64,000 nucleotides of DNA from Oxytricha trifallax (Eukaryota > Ciliophora > Spirotrichea > Sporadotrichida > Oxytrichidae), in the NCBI GenBank assembly GCA_000711775.1, contig ARYC01000179.1, positions 62,001-126,000 of the forward strand, written 5' to 3'. Position numbers and translations under genes: made by a program. The notes under the pieces are model-generated. The model had not been told where the DNA came from. It did not search any database and saw only the letters and a program-made list of their open reading frames with translations. Of this stretch, positions 21,801 through 34,624 are shown piece by piece; position 1 is the first letter of the stretch; each line of letters starts with the position of its first letter.

Positions 21801-24068
21801 ACTTCAAATGCTATGTTGATTAATTTATTAAAAAAGTATAAATTATATAGTTGTTGTACATTTTAGTATTTACAAACTTAGCATGGGTCTTCACCAAAAT
21901 GCCGATAGCAGCTATATGTGCGCTATTATAAAATCTTATAATAAGTTTAATTTTTCATTTAAAATTAAGATGAAGGGTGGTTATAATTTTTTTTAAAAAA
22001 ATAAAAAATCAACTAAATGTCATTCAAAAATTCATTTAATCTTTTAGAATTTTTTACTGGATCCTCAATGATCTATTAGAAAAGATTATAAATATAATAT
22101 TATATTATACTAGATATAAACTTGAATAAAATGATTATAATTTAATAAATAGATAATCTGCTTCAATTATTATAACGTCAATCAATAAATTCTTGAATAT
22201 TTTATTCCTGATTTATTGAATAATTTAATCCATAACCTTAATTATTAATCAACTAGTCCATAATTATGTTATATTATATAACATTTTTTAGTTTATTACT
22301 TATGATAAAAAAAATGTGGATATAATATATAAGAACTAGTATATTGCAATTATTTTAAATTTACCAGTTTACTTATTCATTTAACTTTTAATAAATTTTA
22401 ATAAGCATTTATCTAAGAGTAGTATAATAAAATCTCTTATAATATATATCATAGATGACTCTTTAATAAATTCTAAAAATGAGTGTATTATTTTGACTTT
22501 TTTCTTTTAAAATTTGAGAAAAGAATTATATATTAATATATCTTATCCCCCCAGTCACACACTATCACCCAAAATTAAGATTAAGATATTTATCTTTTTA
22601 TTTTGACTATATTATCTAAAATAAGAGTTAATTTAGGTATGTCATTATTAATGAAAATCAAATTATTACTGTAAAAGGATGAGCCATAATCCTCAACTTT
22701 TGCATCACTTGAAATAATTATACCTCCCTCAGTACAATACCTGAATACATTTTAAAAATTTTATGCAAAATAATTTCATAAGTTAAAATAAAAAACTAAG
22801 TGATAAAAAGAAAAATAAATTTTTATACATTATTCTCTGATTTGAAATATTTTGTGTTTTGCATAAAGAAAGCACATGGGAAGTTATTACCAGAACCTGA
22901 CTGTTAAACTTTATTTATGATGTAGTCGTAGTCAAAATAAGTTATACTATTTAACATTTAATCCCCCAAATAATAGATTTTATCTTAAATTAAAATTCAC
23001 TAGTTTATAGTAATATAATATTGGAAATAAGTCTTGCATTCAACTATTGAATTTTTGAAATAAATAACTCCGTTTTGGTCGGTTTAAGAATACATTAATA
23101 TCCCATATATTGAAGTTTTCAAGTCACTTAATTTACTATTTTCTATCGTAATATTTCCAATTTGTAAAATATAGAACACTCCCCCCAGGTAACCAGATTG
23201 TGACTTCTACAAAGTAGAATTATAAATTTGGAGTTACACTAATTGATTATATAAATAAAACATGCCTCCAAAAACCCCAGCTATTCCATTAGTTAAGAGT
23301 GAATTTTCGATCCTAACAACTGGGTATATCTCTTGAGTATCTTACAGAAGCATAAACTTTAATATATGTTATGGTAAAAATTTTTTTTAATTTGAAAAAT
23401 GCATACATTTAATTATGTTTTAAGTTTATAAAACATGCCTCCATAATAAGTGCTAAAACTTATGTTCATTGTTACGTTATATAGACTTAAAGCGCAATAA
23501 TTACTCAGATAAAATGTGCCTGCAAGTTATGCGAAATTTGCGATAAATTATGAATGCTTGAATGTGAATTGAGTGTTCACGGCATAAAATACTCCTCCCA
23601 TAATTATATTAAATAAGTTTATAAACTGTATGAAAAAGCTTTTTTATTAATTATTATAATTGCAGAGTTTTAAACGAAGTACGAGTATTAATCATCGAAA
23701 GATCCTCCATTTAAATAAAATACTCCGCCAGCAGCTGATAAACCATTCATATAAATAAATCTAATTAAAAGATTTTATTATAAAATATGTTTATATAGTT
23801 AGATGAAAACAAATTACCAGCTGAATTTATCTTAGCTCCAGACATATAAAAAATACCTTGAAATATTTTGTTTGTTACTGCAATTGTGGTGGAATCTTTG
23901 ATAATCTAGCTCTGTATAAAACTAGAACTAAAACTATCTCTAAATTACACCTGTGACCTTGTGATAAAGAAGGATTATTTAATTATAAAGTGAAAGTGAT
24001 GAAAAAAATAAATAAATTGTCATTGACTAATTATCTACTTCCATTTCATCTAAAAATGTAACCTTATA
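15880..24068 (-). CDS. Gene CB, 3' part: beta-helix region, Cys-rich module, membrane spans and polar tail
   Basis: Continuation of the gene that starts near 43112; opens at KVTFLDEMEVDNQ and ends ...FATTKFQSQ with TGA at 15880-15882. It aligns throughout with gene AD from about 49270 onward: IKDSTTIAVTNKIFQGIFYM against IDGVTIAYTQKIYEGIFYF; MALVDKYGQ against LALVDQYGQ; CPTSVAICYGGSFIGPNPGY against CPTSVALCLGGSHIGPRPGY; the membrane segment VLFFVIILLSHCLFFVLW against MLFFVVIVMSNAIFFAYW; and FPQLEYLDPEEWKAK against NPQLEQLDHDEWKQK. Many short AT-rich inserts (for example 19990-20030 and about 22000-22650) are unresolved IESs or introns. The tail after the last span is acidic and Ser/Gln-rich and about 170 residues longer than I can follow in AD. 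Confidence 0.72.
16642..16768. other. IES, 127 bp, pointer TTCATTCTT
   Basis: Nine-base repeat at 16633-16641 and 16760-16768. Removal joins KILSTQSKNE to EVQINPIMMPSRN in frame in the tail of CB. Confidence 0.82.
17166..17196. other. IES, 31 bp, pointer TGAA
   Basis: Repeat at 17162-17165 and 17193-17196. Removal joins YQASDSSKDS to NEINFPQLEYLDPEEW in frame, as the paralogue AD requires. An apparent ATG start at 17237-17239 is in another frame and is rejected. Confidence 0.72.
23957..24026. other. IES, 70 bp, pointer TGA
   Basis: Repeat at 23954-23956 and 24024-24026. Removal joins DEMEVDNQS to QVQFRDSFSSSF, matching MKNSYIRFKDNFDS of AD in register. Confidence 0.65.
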
Positions 24069-24457
24069 AGAATTTTATAAAATTGAATATTTAATTTATA
24101 TTTGTATAAAAAATATAACATTTTGATTGAAAAAAAAAAAAAATACTCTATTTTAATTTTAGAATAATCTGGAGTTAAATTTTATATATACTATTAGTAA
24201 TTAATTAAAAATCAAAAATATATAAGTAATTTATATGATAAATTAAAATTTTTTTAGAAGAAATCTAGCATCAACAAAAAAACTGTTAAAAAAAGTCATT
24301 AATTATAATTGTATTAAATTTTCTCGATGAGTTATTTTGAATATTCAATTTCGAACATTTAAATTTTGAACATTTAAATTTTGAATATTCAAATTTCTGA
24401 CTATTTAAGGGAGGCATTTTAATTAAATTATAATAATAATAAAAATAAATAAATAAA

Positions 24458-24820
24458 ATGAGCATTTTTGACAAGAAAGAGCAATTCATCGCAGTAACCA
24501 AAATTGAAAAAATAATTAGAAACACACTTTCAGAAATCCACAATAAAGAACAATTACAGAACTACTCATAAGAATACGACGAATCAGCAACCCTCTCAAG
24601 TTACAACAGTCAAGCACCCAGATTTGAACCTGAAATGGCCGAATTAATGCAGCAAATGCTAACAGAATTCATTTGCTTTGTGACTCACGACATGACTGAA
24701 GAAATTTCCAAAGAAAGGAGGGTTGCAATTAAGGGAACAGATTTAATCGAATCACTTCAAAAACTTGGATTTCAACACTTCACTCCCCCTCTAGAAGTCA
24801 TGCTTCCAAGACTCATTTGA
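24458..24820 (+). CDS. NF-YB/HAP3-like histone-fold protein, copy 1 (intact)
   Basis: 120 residues, no intron or IES, TGA stop. The N-terminal FIAVTKIEKIIRNTL fits helix 1 of the NF-YB histone fold. MAELMQQMLTEFICFVTHDM then TEEISKE fits helix 2, where NF-YB has VQECVSEFISFITSEA. RRVAIKGTDLIESLQKLGF then TPPLEVMLPRLI matches the loop and helix 3 (RKTINGEDILFAMSTLGF). Unlike typical NF-YB, about 35 residues rich in Q, S, N and Y separate helices 1 and 2, and nothing extends past helix 3. In NF-Y this subunit pairs with NF-YC and binds CCAAT DNA with NF-YA; whether that holds here is inference. An A-rich leader (AAATAAATAAATAAAATG) precedes the start. Confidence 0.85.
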
Positions 24821-25342
24821 TAATTTTAATTTAATTAAATTAATTTCTTAATTACACTTGTTTTCTTATATATTACTTAATCACTATTAATTAATTAAAT
24901 AAAAAAGTTTAGATTAACCATTCAACATATTATTTTAGTGTCACAAACAATTTAATAAATTATTTTTAATATCTTCAAGTATAAATTTTATCTTTTTATC
25001 ATTATAATGTCTCCCAACCCGAAATAATTCCATCTTAAAATATATTTTATGGCGAAATATTTGTAGCAAATACCAAAAAAAGGAGGTTGGTAAAAACCCA
25101 AGTGTATCAAATTAAAAACAAAAACGATTAAGACTAATTCAGTAGTTCAAATTAAAAAACCTTGCATGGATTTGACTGTCAATTTGGAAGGTATAAATTA
25201 GCCAGATAGAGATTAGAATTTAAAGAATACTACTTTTTATGCTTAATTTTCTTGATATCTTAAGCGTTGCTGTCAATAGAGGTTAAAGCATGAATTTTCT
25301 GATGAGTTCTTTCTTATTTCCTTTTAATTTATTAATTGTTAC

Positions 25343-25967
25343 TCATGCTTAGCAGTAAGGCATACTCTCCATATAATTCTCTGACATTATATAAGGATTA
25401 CCCACAGCCTTTATTCTACTTTCCTCGTATTTTTGAATGAAAATTATAGTTTTAAAATTTTCAGGCTTTATATCCATGTGAACATAACTTTGTCCATGGA
25501 GCTGCTCTTTGAAGGTCGTGTTACTGATAAACTATTATATTAAATAAAGTCAAATCTCTTACCTTAGCCTTTTTACAATAAAATCTCGCACGAGTTGAAA
25601 GATATTCTTTCATTAAATCTTTTCCTTTCTTAAATATCCTTTATTTATTACTATAGTTATTAGTTACTTATCTTTTAATAGAGTTAGTTGAAAAGAAAGC
25701 TTTAATAGCTTATTCTAAAATGGTATCGGTTTCCTTAAGACAAAAAGGCTTTTTTGTTTAAAAGTTCTAACTTAAGTTTCGAAGATCAAGAGCATTTAGT
25801 TAAGGAATTTGGATAGCAGACTCCTAATTCCACATATGTAAACTTAATAAAATCTTTCTTTTGGATGCCCATTTTGGCTTAATCAGTGAAATATGACGAG
25901 CTTCTTTAGATTATATCCTTATCTGAGTTAGTAAAGACTTTGGAAAGTCATGAATAATATCTCCCAT
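25343..25967 (-). CDS. Truncated kinase-like frame in array spacer, unit 1
   Basis: From ATG 25965-25967 (MGDIIHDFPKSLLTQIRIQ) to TGA 25343-25345, with a 31-bp GT-AG intron at 25532-25562 that keeps the frame; about 198 residues. Near the end, LHGQSYVHMDIKPENF is a protein-kinase catalytic loop (HRD changed to HMD, DIKPEN kept). About 35 residues follow and no DFG is seen. The same frame upstream is coding-like (NKINSSQLNSGQTSNQHKRM) but ends at TGA just before the ATG. Further coding-like stretches interrupted by TGA run to about 27080. It may be a relic of a larger gene; the TBE 57-kDa kinase has a similar loop (GYVHRDLKPEN) but I see no closer link. A 360-codon TGA-free frame lies on the opposite strand. 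Confidence 0.45.
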
Positions 25968-27717
25968 TTATGTACGTGGTCACTGCTCTTTTGACGTGCT
26001 AAAATAATCTTGAATACTAATCCTGTCATTGCCAGAGTGCATCCTTTTGTGCTGGTTGCTTGTTTAACCTGAATTCAGTTGTGAAGAATTTATCTTATTT
26101 TGGCATTCAAGTTTACTAACTTTCAAAGCATGCTGCTGCTTTCTCAACGTCTTCTATTAAAGTTGGAAATCCAAATCTATACAGCCTCAGAAGTTGTTTG
26201 CCTTTTAAATTTACCTCTTTCCTTTTTAAGAATGATCATTCTAATTTGTAGAAAAAGCCATTAATCAACAGAGATTGTACATAGTTTTTAGAGAAACGTT
26301 CTTTGCTTTCAATATGCTACGATCTTTGGATTGGAATGTAATCCCCAAAATTTCAGTCTTTCGTTTTCTTTTGGAAAGTAATAACTTTGAATCAAGTCAA
26401 CCTTATTACACTTAAAGTCCCATATATATATTCTTAATTAATTCCAAGTAGAATTTAATTGTATTCACTTGTGGACATTAGAATTGATATATATACAGGA
26501 GCATTATCGAACTTTGTTTAAGCTTTGAAACAATCCTTAGATCTCTTACAAATTATATTATCCTAAGTTTGTGAAAAATTGTATTTACTCCTCTCAATAA
26601 ATAGAGTGAGAAGCATCTCATATAGCATGTAAACCTTAATCCTTACAAGATTAGCTAAACTTGCATTAAAGACCGTCTCTTATTTCTAGATATGCAACTC
26701 TGCATTGAGATATTAAGCTAAGGTTTTTCTTTTTGAATGAAATTAGAGCTAGCTACAAAGGATCTCAGCAATAATTTATGAAGTACTTTTATAAGAATAT
26801 CACATTTCCTTAATTATTAGCAACAGTATATAGAGATGTTAGTAGTATTGGAAAATTGAGTTTAAATATCATAGCTCTTGAGTAAACGTGAAAATAGTCC
26901 CAGCAAACTTTTATTCTTTAGAATAAAAAACTTAATAGTTTATGAACTCTTGAATTAATAATTATCAAAAACTTAAATCTGTGAGTCTTAAAAGTCTACT
27001 TTTCGTCTTCAAAAGAAATCAATAGAAGCAATCATTATTTATGAGCTGAAATAGATTGAGCGTGGATTCAAAAAGTTTCTTGGAATGATTCACTGTCCTA
27101 TTTAAAATCAATATATTAACACATTTTTTAATATTAAAACCATTCATTTTCCAATCGAACTCATGAGACTAAAACATTAATTTCAAATACTTGATAATTC
27201 CTAGTTAATTTTTGGGTGCGTATAAGTTGAGTCCTTAATTATTTTTATTTAAAAAAATTTTATATAATGATCAAGAATATTCATAAATAAATAAATTGTT
27301 TTTATATAAAATTAGTATTTATATTTTCAAAGGTTTACATTTTGCCGCTTAGATGTCTTAAATAAAATAAAAATAAAAAAGATATCAATTAATATAAAAT
27401 GAAAACTATATGTAAATAATTTTCAAGTATTTTAAATATCTTGAAGTTTCGAGTATAACTGAAAGTACCTAATTATTAGTGAATTATTTAATAAAACAAT
27501 AAGTTCAAATAATGAATAAAGTATATTTTAAATTATACAAGTAACTTAATTTCAAAAACACCTCTTTAAGTCATTAATTATAATTTTAATAAATCTTCTT
27601 GATGAGTTATTTTGAATATTCAATTTTGAACATTTAAATTTTGAATATTCAAATTTCTGACTATTTAAGGGAGGCATTTTAATTAAATTATAATAATAAT
27701 AAAAATAAATAAATAAA

Positions 27718-28085
27718 ATGAGCATTTTTGACAAGAAAGAGCAATTCATCGCAGTAACACAAAATTGAAAAAATTAATTAGAAACACACTTTCCAGAAAT
27801 CCACAATAAAGAACAATTACAGAACTACTCATAAGAATAACGACGAATCAGCAACCCCTCTCAAGTTACAACAGTCAAGCACCCAGATTTGAACCTGAAA
27901 TGGCCGAATTAATGCAGCAAATGCTAACAGAATTCATTTGCTTTGTGACTCACGACATGACTGAAGAAATTTCCAAAGAAAGGAGGGTTGCAATTAAGGG
28001 AACAGATTTAATCGAATCACTTCAAAAACTTGGATTTCAACACTTCACTCCCCCTCTAGAAGTCATGCTTCCAAGACTCATTTGA
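27718..28085 (+). pseudogene. NF-YB-like copy 2, frame broken by five 1-base insertions
   Basis: Same gene as copy 1, with five extra single bases between about 27755 and 27862 (after GTAAC, in the A/T run, in CTTTC, in GAATA and in AACCC). The second half (from MAELMQQML) is intact and identical. All differences are insertions and most lengthen or double a base, which points to uncorrected long-read errors rather than decay. Confidence 0.8.
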
Positions 28086-28607
28086 TAATTTTAATTTAAT
28101 TAAATTAATTTCTTAATTACACTTGTTTTCTTATATATTACTTAATCACTATTAATTAATTAAATAAAAAAGTTTAGATTAACCATTCAACATATTATTT
28201 TAGTGTCACAAACAATTTAATAAATTATTTTTAATATCTTCAAGTATAAATTTTATCTTTTTATCATTATAATGTCTCCCAACCCGAAATAATTCCATCT
28301 TAAAATATATTTTATGGCGAAATATTTGTAGCAAATACCAAAAAAAGGAGGTTGGTAAAAACCCAAGTGTATCAAATTAAAAACAAAAACGATTAAGACT
28401 AATTCAGTAGTTCAAATTAAAAAACCTTGCATGGATTTGACTGTCAATTTGGAAGGTATAAATTAGCCAGATAGAGATTAGAATTTAAAGAATACTACTT
28501 TTTATGCTTAATTTTCTTGATATCTTAAGCGTTGCTGTCAATAGAGGTTAAAGCATGAATTTTCTGATGAGTTCTTTCTTATTTCCTTTTAATTTATTAA
28601 TTGTTAC

Positions 28608-29232
28608 TCATGCTTAGCAGTAAGGCATACTCTCCATATAATTCTCTGACATTATATAAGGATTACCCACAGCCTTTATTCTACTTTCCTCGTATTTTTG
28701 AATGAAAATTATAGTTTTAAAATTTTCAGGCTTTATATCCATGTGAACATAACTTTGTCCATGGAGCTGCTCTTTGAAGGTCGTGTTACTGATAAACTAT
28801 TATATTAAATAAAGTCAAATCTCTTACCTTAGCCTTTTTACAATAAAATCTCGCACGAGTTGAAAGATATTCTTTCATTAAATCTTTTCCTTTCTTAAAT
28901 ATCCTTTATTTATTACTATAGTTATTAGTTACTTATCTTTTAATAGAGTTAGTTGAAAAGAAAGCTTTAATAGCTTATTCTAAAATGGTATCGGTTTCCT
29001 TAAGACAAAAAGGCTTTTTTGTTTAAAAGTTCTAACTTAAGTTTCGAAGATCAAGAGCATTTAGTTAAGGAATTTGGATAGCAGACTCCTAATTCCACAT
29101 ATGTAAACTTAATAAAATCTTTCTTTTGGATGCCCATTTTGGCTTAATCAGTGAAATATGACGAGCTTCTTTAGATTATATCCTTATCTGAGTTAGTAAA
29201 GACTTTGGAAAGTCATGAATAATATCTCCCAT
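28608..29232 (-). CDS. Truncated kinase-like frame, unit 2
   Basis: Copy of the frame at 25343-25967 with no difference seen. Confidence 0.43.
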
Positions 29233-30982
29233 TTATGTACGTGGTCACTGCTCTTTTGACGTGCTAAAATAATCTTGAATACTAATCCTGTCATTGCCAG
29301 AGTGCATCCTTTTGTGCTGGTTGCTTGTTTAACCTGAATTCAGTTGTGAAGAATTTATCTTATTTTGGCATTCAAGTTTACTAACTTTCAAAGCATGCTG
29401 CTGCTTTCTCAACGTCTTCTATTAAAGTTGGAAATCCAAATCTATACAGCCTCAGAAGTTGTTTGCCTTTTAAATTTACCTCTTTCCTTTTTAAGAATGA
29501 TCATTCTAATTTGTAGAAAAAGCCATTAATCAACAGAGATTGTACATAGTTTTTAGAGAAACGTTCTTTGCTTTCAATATGCTACGATCTTTGGATTGGA
29601 ATGTAATCCCCAAAATTTCAGTCTTTCGTTTTCTTTTGGAAAGTAATAACTTTGAATCAAGTCAACCTTATTACACTTAAAGTCCCATATATATATTCTT
29701 AATTAATTCCAAGTAGAATTTAATTGTATTCACTTGTGGACATTAGAATTGATATATATACAGGAGCATTATCGAACTTTGTTTAAGCTTTGAAACAATC
29801 CTTAGATCTCTTACAAATTATATTATCCTAAGTTTGTGAAAAATTGTATTTACTCCTCTCAATAAATAGAGTGAGAAGCATCTCATATAGCATGTAAACC
29901 TTAATCCTTACAAGATTAGCTAAACTTGCATTAAAGACCGTCTCTTATTTCTAGATATGCAACTCTGCATTGAGATATTAAGCTAAGGTTTTTCTTTTTG
30001 AATGAAATTAGAGCTAGCTACAAAGGATCTCAGCAATAATTTATGAAGTACTTTTATAAGAATATCACATTTCCTTAATTATTAGCAACAGTATATAGAG
30101 ATGTTAGTAGTATTGGAAAATTGAGTTTAAATATCATAGCTCTTGAGTAAACGTGAAAATAGTCCCAGCAAACTTTTATTCTTTAGAATAAAAAACTTAA
30201 TAGTTTATGAACTCTTGAATTAATAATTATCAAAAACTTAAATCTGTGAGTCTTAAAAGTCTACTTTTCGTCTTCAAAAGAAATCAATAGAAGCAATCAT
30301 TATTTATGAGCTGAAATAGATTGAGCGTGGATTCAAAAAGTTTCTTGGAATGATTCACTGTCCTATTTAAAATCAATATATTAACACATTTTTTAATATT
30401 AAAACCATTCATTTTCCAATCGAACTCATGAGACTAAAACATTAATTTCAAATACTTGATAATTCCTAGTTAATTTTTGGGTGCGTATAAGTTGAGTCCT
30501 TAATTATTTTTATTTAAAAAAATTTTATATAATGATCAAGAATATTCATAAATAAATAAATTGTTTTTATATAAAATTAGTATTTATATTTTCAAAGGTT
30601 TACATTTTGCCGCTTAGATGTCTTAAATAAAATAAAAATAAAAAAGATATCAATTAATATAAAATGAAAACTATATGTAAATAATTTTCAAGTATTTTAA
30701 ATATCTTGAAGTTTCGAGTATAACTGAAAGTACCTAATTATTAGTGAATTATTTAATAAAACAATAAGTTCAAATAATGAATAAAGTATATTTTAAATTA
30801 TACAAGTAACTTAATTTCAAAAACACCTCTTTAAGTCATTAATTATAATTTTAATAAATCTTCTTGATGAGTTATTTTGAATATTCAATTTTGAACATTT
30901 AAATTTTGAATATTCAAATTTCTGACTATTTAAGGGAGGCATTTTAATTAAATTATAATAATAATAAAAATAAATAAATAAA

Positions 30983-31352
30983 ATGAGCATTTTTGACAAG
31001 AAAGAGCAATTCATCGCAGTAACCAAAATTGAAAAAATAATTAGAAAACACACTTTCAGAAATTCCACAATAAAGAACAATTACAGAACTACTCATAAGA
31101 ATACGACGAATCAGCACAACCCTCTCAAGTTACAACAGTCAAGCACCCAGATTTGAAACCCTGAAATGGCCGAATTAATGCAGCAAATGCTAACAGAATT
31201 CATTTGCTTTTGTGACTCACGACATGACTGAAGAAATTTCCAAAGAAAGGAGGGTTGCAATTAAGGGAACAGATTTAATCGAATCACTTCAAAAACTTGG
31301 ATTTCAACACTTCACTCCCCCTCTAGAAGTCATGCTTCCAAGACTCATTTGA
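30983..31352 (+). pseudogene. NF-YB-like copy 3, frame broken by seven inserted bases
   Basis: Seven extra bases relative to copy 1, at five places between about 31045 and 31210 (one each in GAAAAC, AAATTCC and GCTTTTG; two each in AGCACAA and GAAACCC). No deletion or substitution was seen. It is probably an assembly artefact on an intact gene. Confidence 0.78.
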
Positions 31353-31874
31353 TAATTTTAATTTAATTAAATTAATTTCTTAATTACACTTGTTTTCTTA
31401 TATATTACTTAATCACTATTAATTAATTAAATAAAAAAGTTTAGATTAACCATTCAACATATTATTTTAGTGTCACAAACAATTTAATAAATTATTTTTA
31501 ATATCTTCAAGTATAAATTTTATCTTTTTATCATTATAATGTCTCCCAACCCGAAATAATTCCATCTTAAAATATATTTTATGGCGAAATATTTGTAGCA
31601 AATACCAAAAAAAGGAGGTTGGTAAAAACCCAAGTGTATCAAATTAAAAACAAAAACGATTAAGACTAATTCAGTAGTTCAAATTAAAAAACCTTGCATG
31701 GATTTGACTGTCAATTTGGAAGGTATAAATTAGCCAGATAGAGATTAGAATTTAAAGAATACTACTTTTTATGCTTAATTTTCTTGATATCTTAAGCGTT
31801 GCTGTCAATAGAGGTTAAAGCATGAATTTTCTGATGAGTTCTTTCTTATTTCCTTTTAATTTATTAATTGTTAC

Positions 31875-32499
31875 TCATGCTTAGCAGTAAGGCATACTCT
31901 CCATATAATTCTCTGACATTATATAAGGATTACCCACAGCCTTTATTCTACTTTCCTCGTATTTTTGAATGAAAATTATAGTTTTAAAATTTTCAGGCTT
32001 TATATCCATGTGAACATAACTTTGTCCATGGAGCTGCTCTTTGAAGGTCGTGTTACTGATAAACTATTATATTAAATAAAGTCAAATCTCTTACCTTAGC
32101 CTTTTTACAATAAAATCTCGCACGAGTTGAAAGATATTCTTTCATTAAATCTTTTCCTTTCTTAAATATCCTTTATTTATTACTATAGTTATTAGTTACT
32201 TATCTTTTAATAGAGTTAGTTGAAAAGAAAGCTTTAATAGCTTATTCTAAAATGGTATCGGTTTCCTTAAGACAAAAAGGCTTTTTTGTTTAAAAGTTCT
32301 AACTTAAGTTTCGAAGATCAAGAGCATTTAGTTAAGGAATTTGGATAGCAGACTCCTAATTCCACATATGTAAACTTAATAAAATCTTTCTTTTGGATGC
32401 CCATTTTGGCTTAATCAGTGAAATATGACGAGCTTCTTTAGATTATATCCTTATCTGAGTTAGTAAAGACTTTGGAAAGTCATGAATAATATCTCCCAT
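31875..32499 (-). CDS. Truncated kinase-like frame, unit 3
   Basis: Copy of the frame at 25343-25967 with no difference seen. Confidence 0.43.
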
Positions 32500-34249
32500 T
32501 TATGTACGTGGTCACTGCTCTTTTGACGTGCTAAAATAATCTTGAATACTAATCCTGTCATTGCCAGAGTGCATCCTTTTGTGCTGGTTGCTTGTTTAAC
32601 CTGAATTCAGTTGTGAAGAATTTATCTTATTTTGGCATTCAAGTTTACTAACTTTCAAAGCATGCTGCTGCTTTCTCAACGTCTTCTATTAAAGTTGGAA
32701 ATCCAAATCTATACAGCCTCAGAAGTTGTTTGCCTTTTAAATTTACCTCTTTCCTTTTTAAGAATGATCATTCTAATTTGTAGAAAAAGCCATTAATCAA
32801 CAGAGATTGTACATAGTTTTTAGAGAAACGTTCTTTGCTTTCAATATGCTACGATCTTTGGATTGGAATGTAATCCCCAAAATTTCAGTCTTTCGTTTTC
32901 TTTTGGAAAGTAATAACTTTGAATCAAGTCAACCTTATTACACTTAAAGTCCCATATATATATTCTTAATTAATTCCAAGTAGAATTTAATTGTATTCAC
33001 TTGTGGACATTAGAATTGATATATATACAGGAGCATTATCGAACTTTGTTTAAGCTTTGAAACAATCCTTAGATCTCTTACAAATTATATTATCCTAAGT
33101 TTGTGAAAAATTGTATTTACTCCTCTCAATAAATAGAGTGAGAAGCATCTCATATAGCATGTAAACCTTAATCCTTACAAGATTAGCTAAACTTGCATTA
33201 AAGACCGTCTCTTATTTCTAGATATGCAACTCTGCATTGAGATATTAAGCTAAGGTTTTTCTTTTTGAATGAAATTAGAGCTAGCTACAAAGGATCTCAG
33301 CAATAATTTATGAAGTACTTTTATAAGAATATCACATTTCCTTAATTATTAGCAACAGTATATAGAGATGTTAGTAGTATTGGAAAATTGAGTTTAAATA
33401 TCATAGCTCTTGAGTAAACGTGAAAATAGTCCCAGCAAACTTTTATTCTTTAGAATAAAAAACTTAATAGTTTATGAACTCTTGAATTAATAATTATCAA
33501 AAACTTAAATCTGTGAGTCTTAAAAGTCTACTTTTCGTCTTCAAAAGAAATCAATAGAAGCAATCATTATTTATGAGCTGAAATAGATTGAGCGTGGATT
33601 CAAAAAGTTTCTTGGAATGATTCACTGTCCTATTTAAAATCAATATATTAACACATTTTTTAATATTAAAACCATTCATTTTCCAATCGAACTCATGAGA
33701 CTAAAACATTAATTTCAAATACTTGATAATTCCTAGTTAATTTTTGGGTGCGTATAAGTTGAGTCCTTAATTATTTTTATTTAAAAAAATTTTATATAAT
33801 GATCAAGAATATTCATAAATAAATAAATTGTTTTTATATAAAATTAGTATTTATATTTTCAAAGGTTTACATTTTGCCGCTTAGATGTCTTAAATAAAAT
33901 AAAAATAAAAAAGATATCAATTAATATAAAATGAAAACTATATGTAAATAATTTTCAAGTATTTTAAATATCTTGAAGTTTCGAGTATAACTGAAAGTAC
34001 CTAATTATTAGTGAATTATTTAATAAAACAATAAGTTCAAATAATGAATAAAGTATATTTTAAATTATACAAGTAACTTAATTTCAAAAACACCTCTTTA
34101 AGTCATTAATTATAATTTTAATAAATCTTCTTGATGAGTTATTTTGAATATTCAATTTTGAACATTTAAATTTTGAATATTCAAATTTCTGACTATTTAA
34201 GGGAGGCATTTTAATTAAATTATAATAATAATAAAAATAAATAAATAAA

Positions 34250-34624
34250 ATGAGCATTTTTGACAAGAAAGAGCAATTCATCGCAGTAACACCAAAATTG
34301 AAAAAAAAATAATTAGAAACACACTTTCAGAAATCCACAATAAAGAAACAATTACAGAACTACTCAATAAGAATACGACGAATCAGCAACCCTCTCAAGT
34401 TACAACAGTCAAGCACCCAGATTTTGAACCTGAAATGGCCCGAAATTAATGCAGCAAAATGCTAAACAGAATTCATTTGCTTTGTGACTCACGACATGAC
34501 TGAAGAAATTTCCAAAGAAAGGAGGGTTGCAATTAAGGGAACAGATTTAATCGAATCACTTCAAAAACTTGGATTTCAACACTTCACTCCCCCTCTAGAA
34601 GTCATGCTTCCAAGACTCATTTGA
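34250..34624 (+). pseudogene. NF-YB-like copy 4, frame broken by twelve inserted bases
   Basis: Twelve extra bases relative to copy 1, all insertions, between about 34288 and 34470, concentrated in A runs and doubled bases (for example GGCCCGAAATTAATG). The 3' half is identical to the other copies. Confidence 0.78.

Noticed and set aside
24286..24543. Minus-strand frames repeated in each array unit (MPPLNSQKFEYSKFKCSK and similar)
   Set aside because: They are antisense to the NF-YB gene and its AT-rich leader; the repetition only reflects the array.
25660..26740. 360-codon plus-strand open frame in the array spacer
   Set aside because: No motif was recognised, and the opposite strand carries a kinase catalytic loop. 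TGA absence alone is weak evidence with one stop codon. It is kept as an alternative in the findings.
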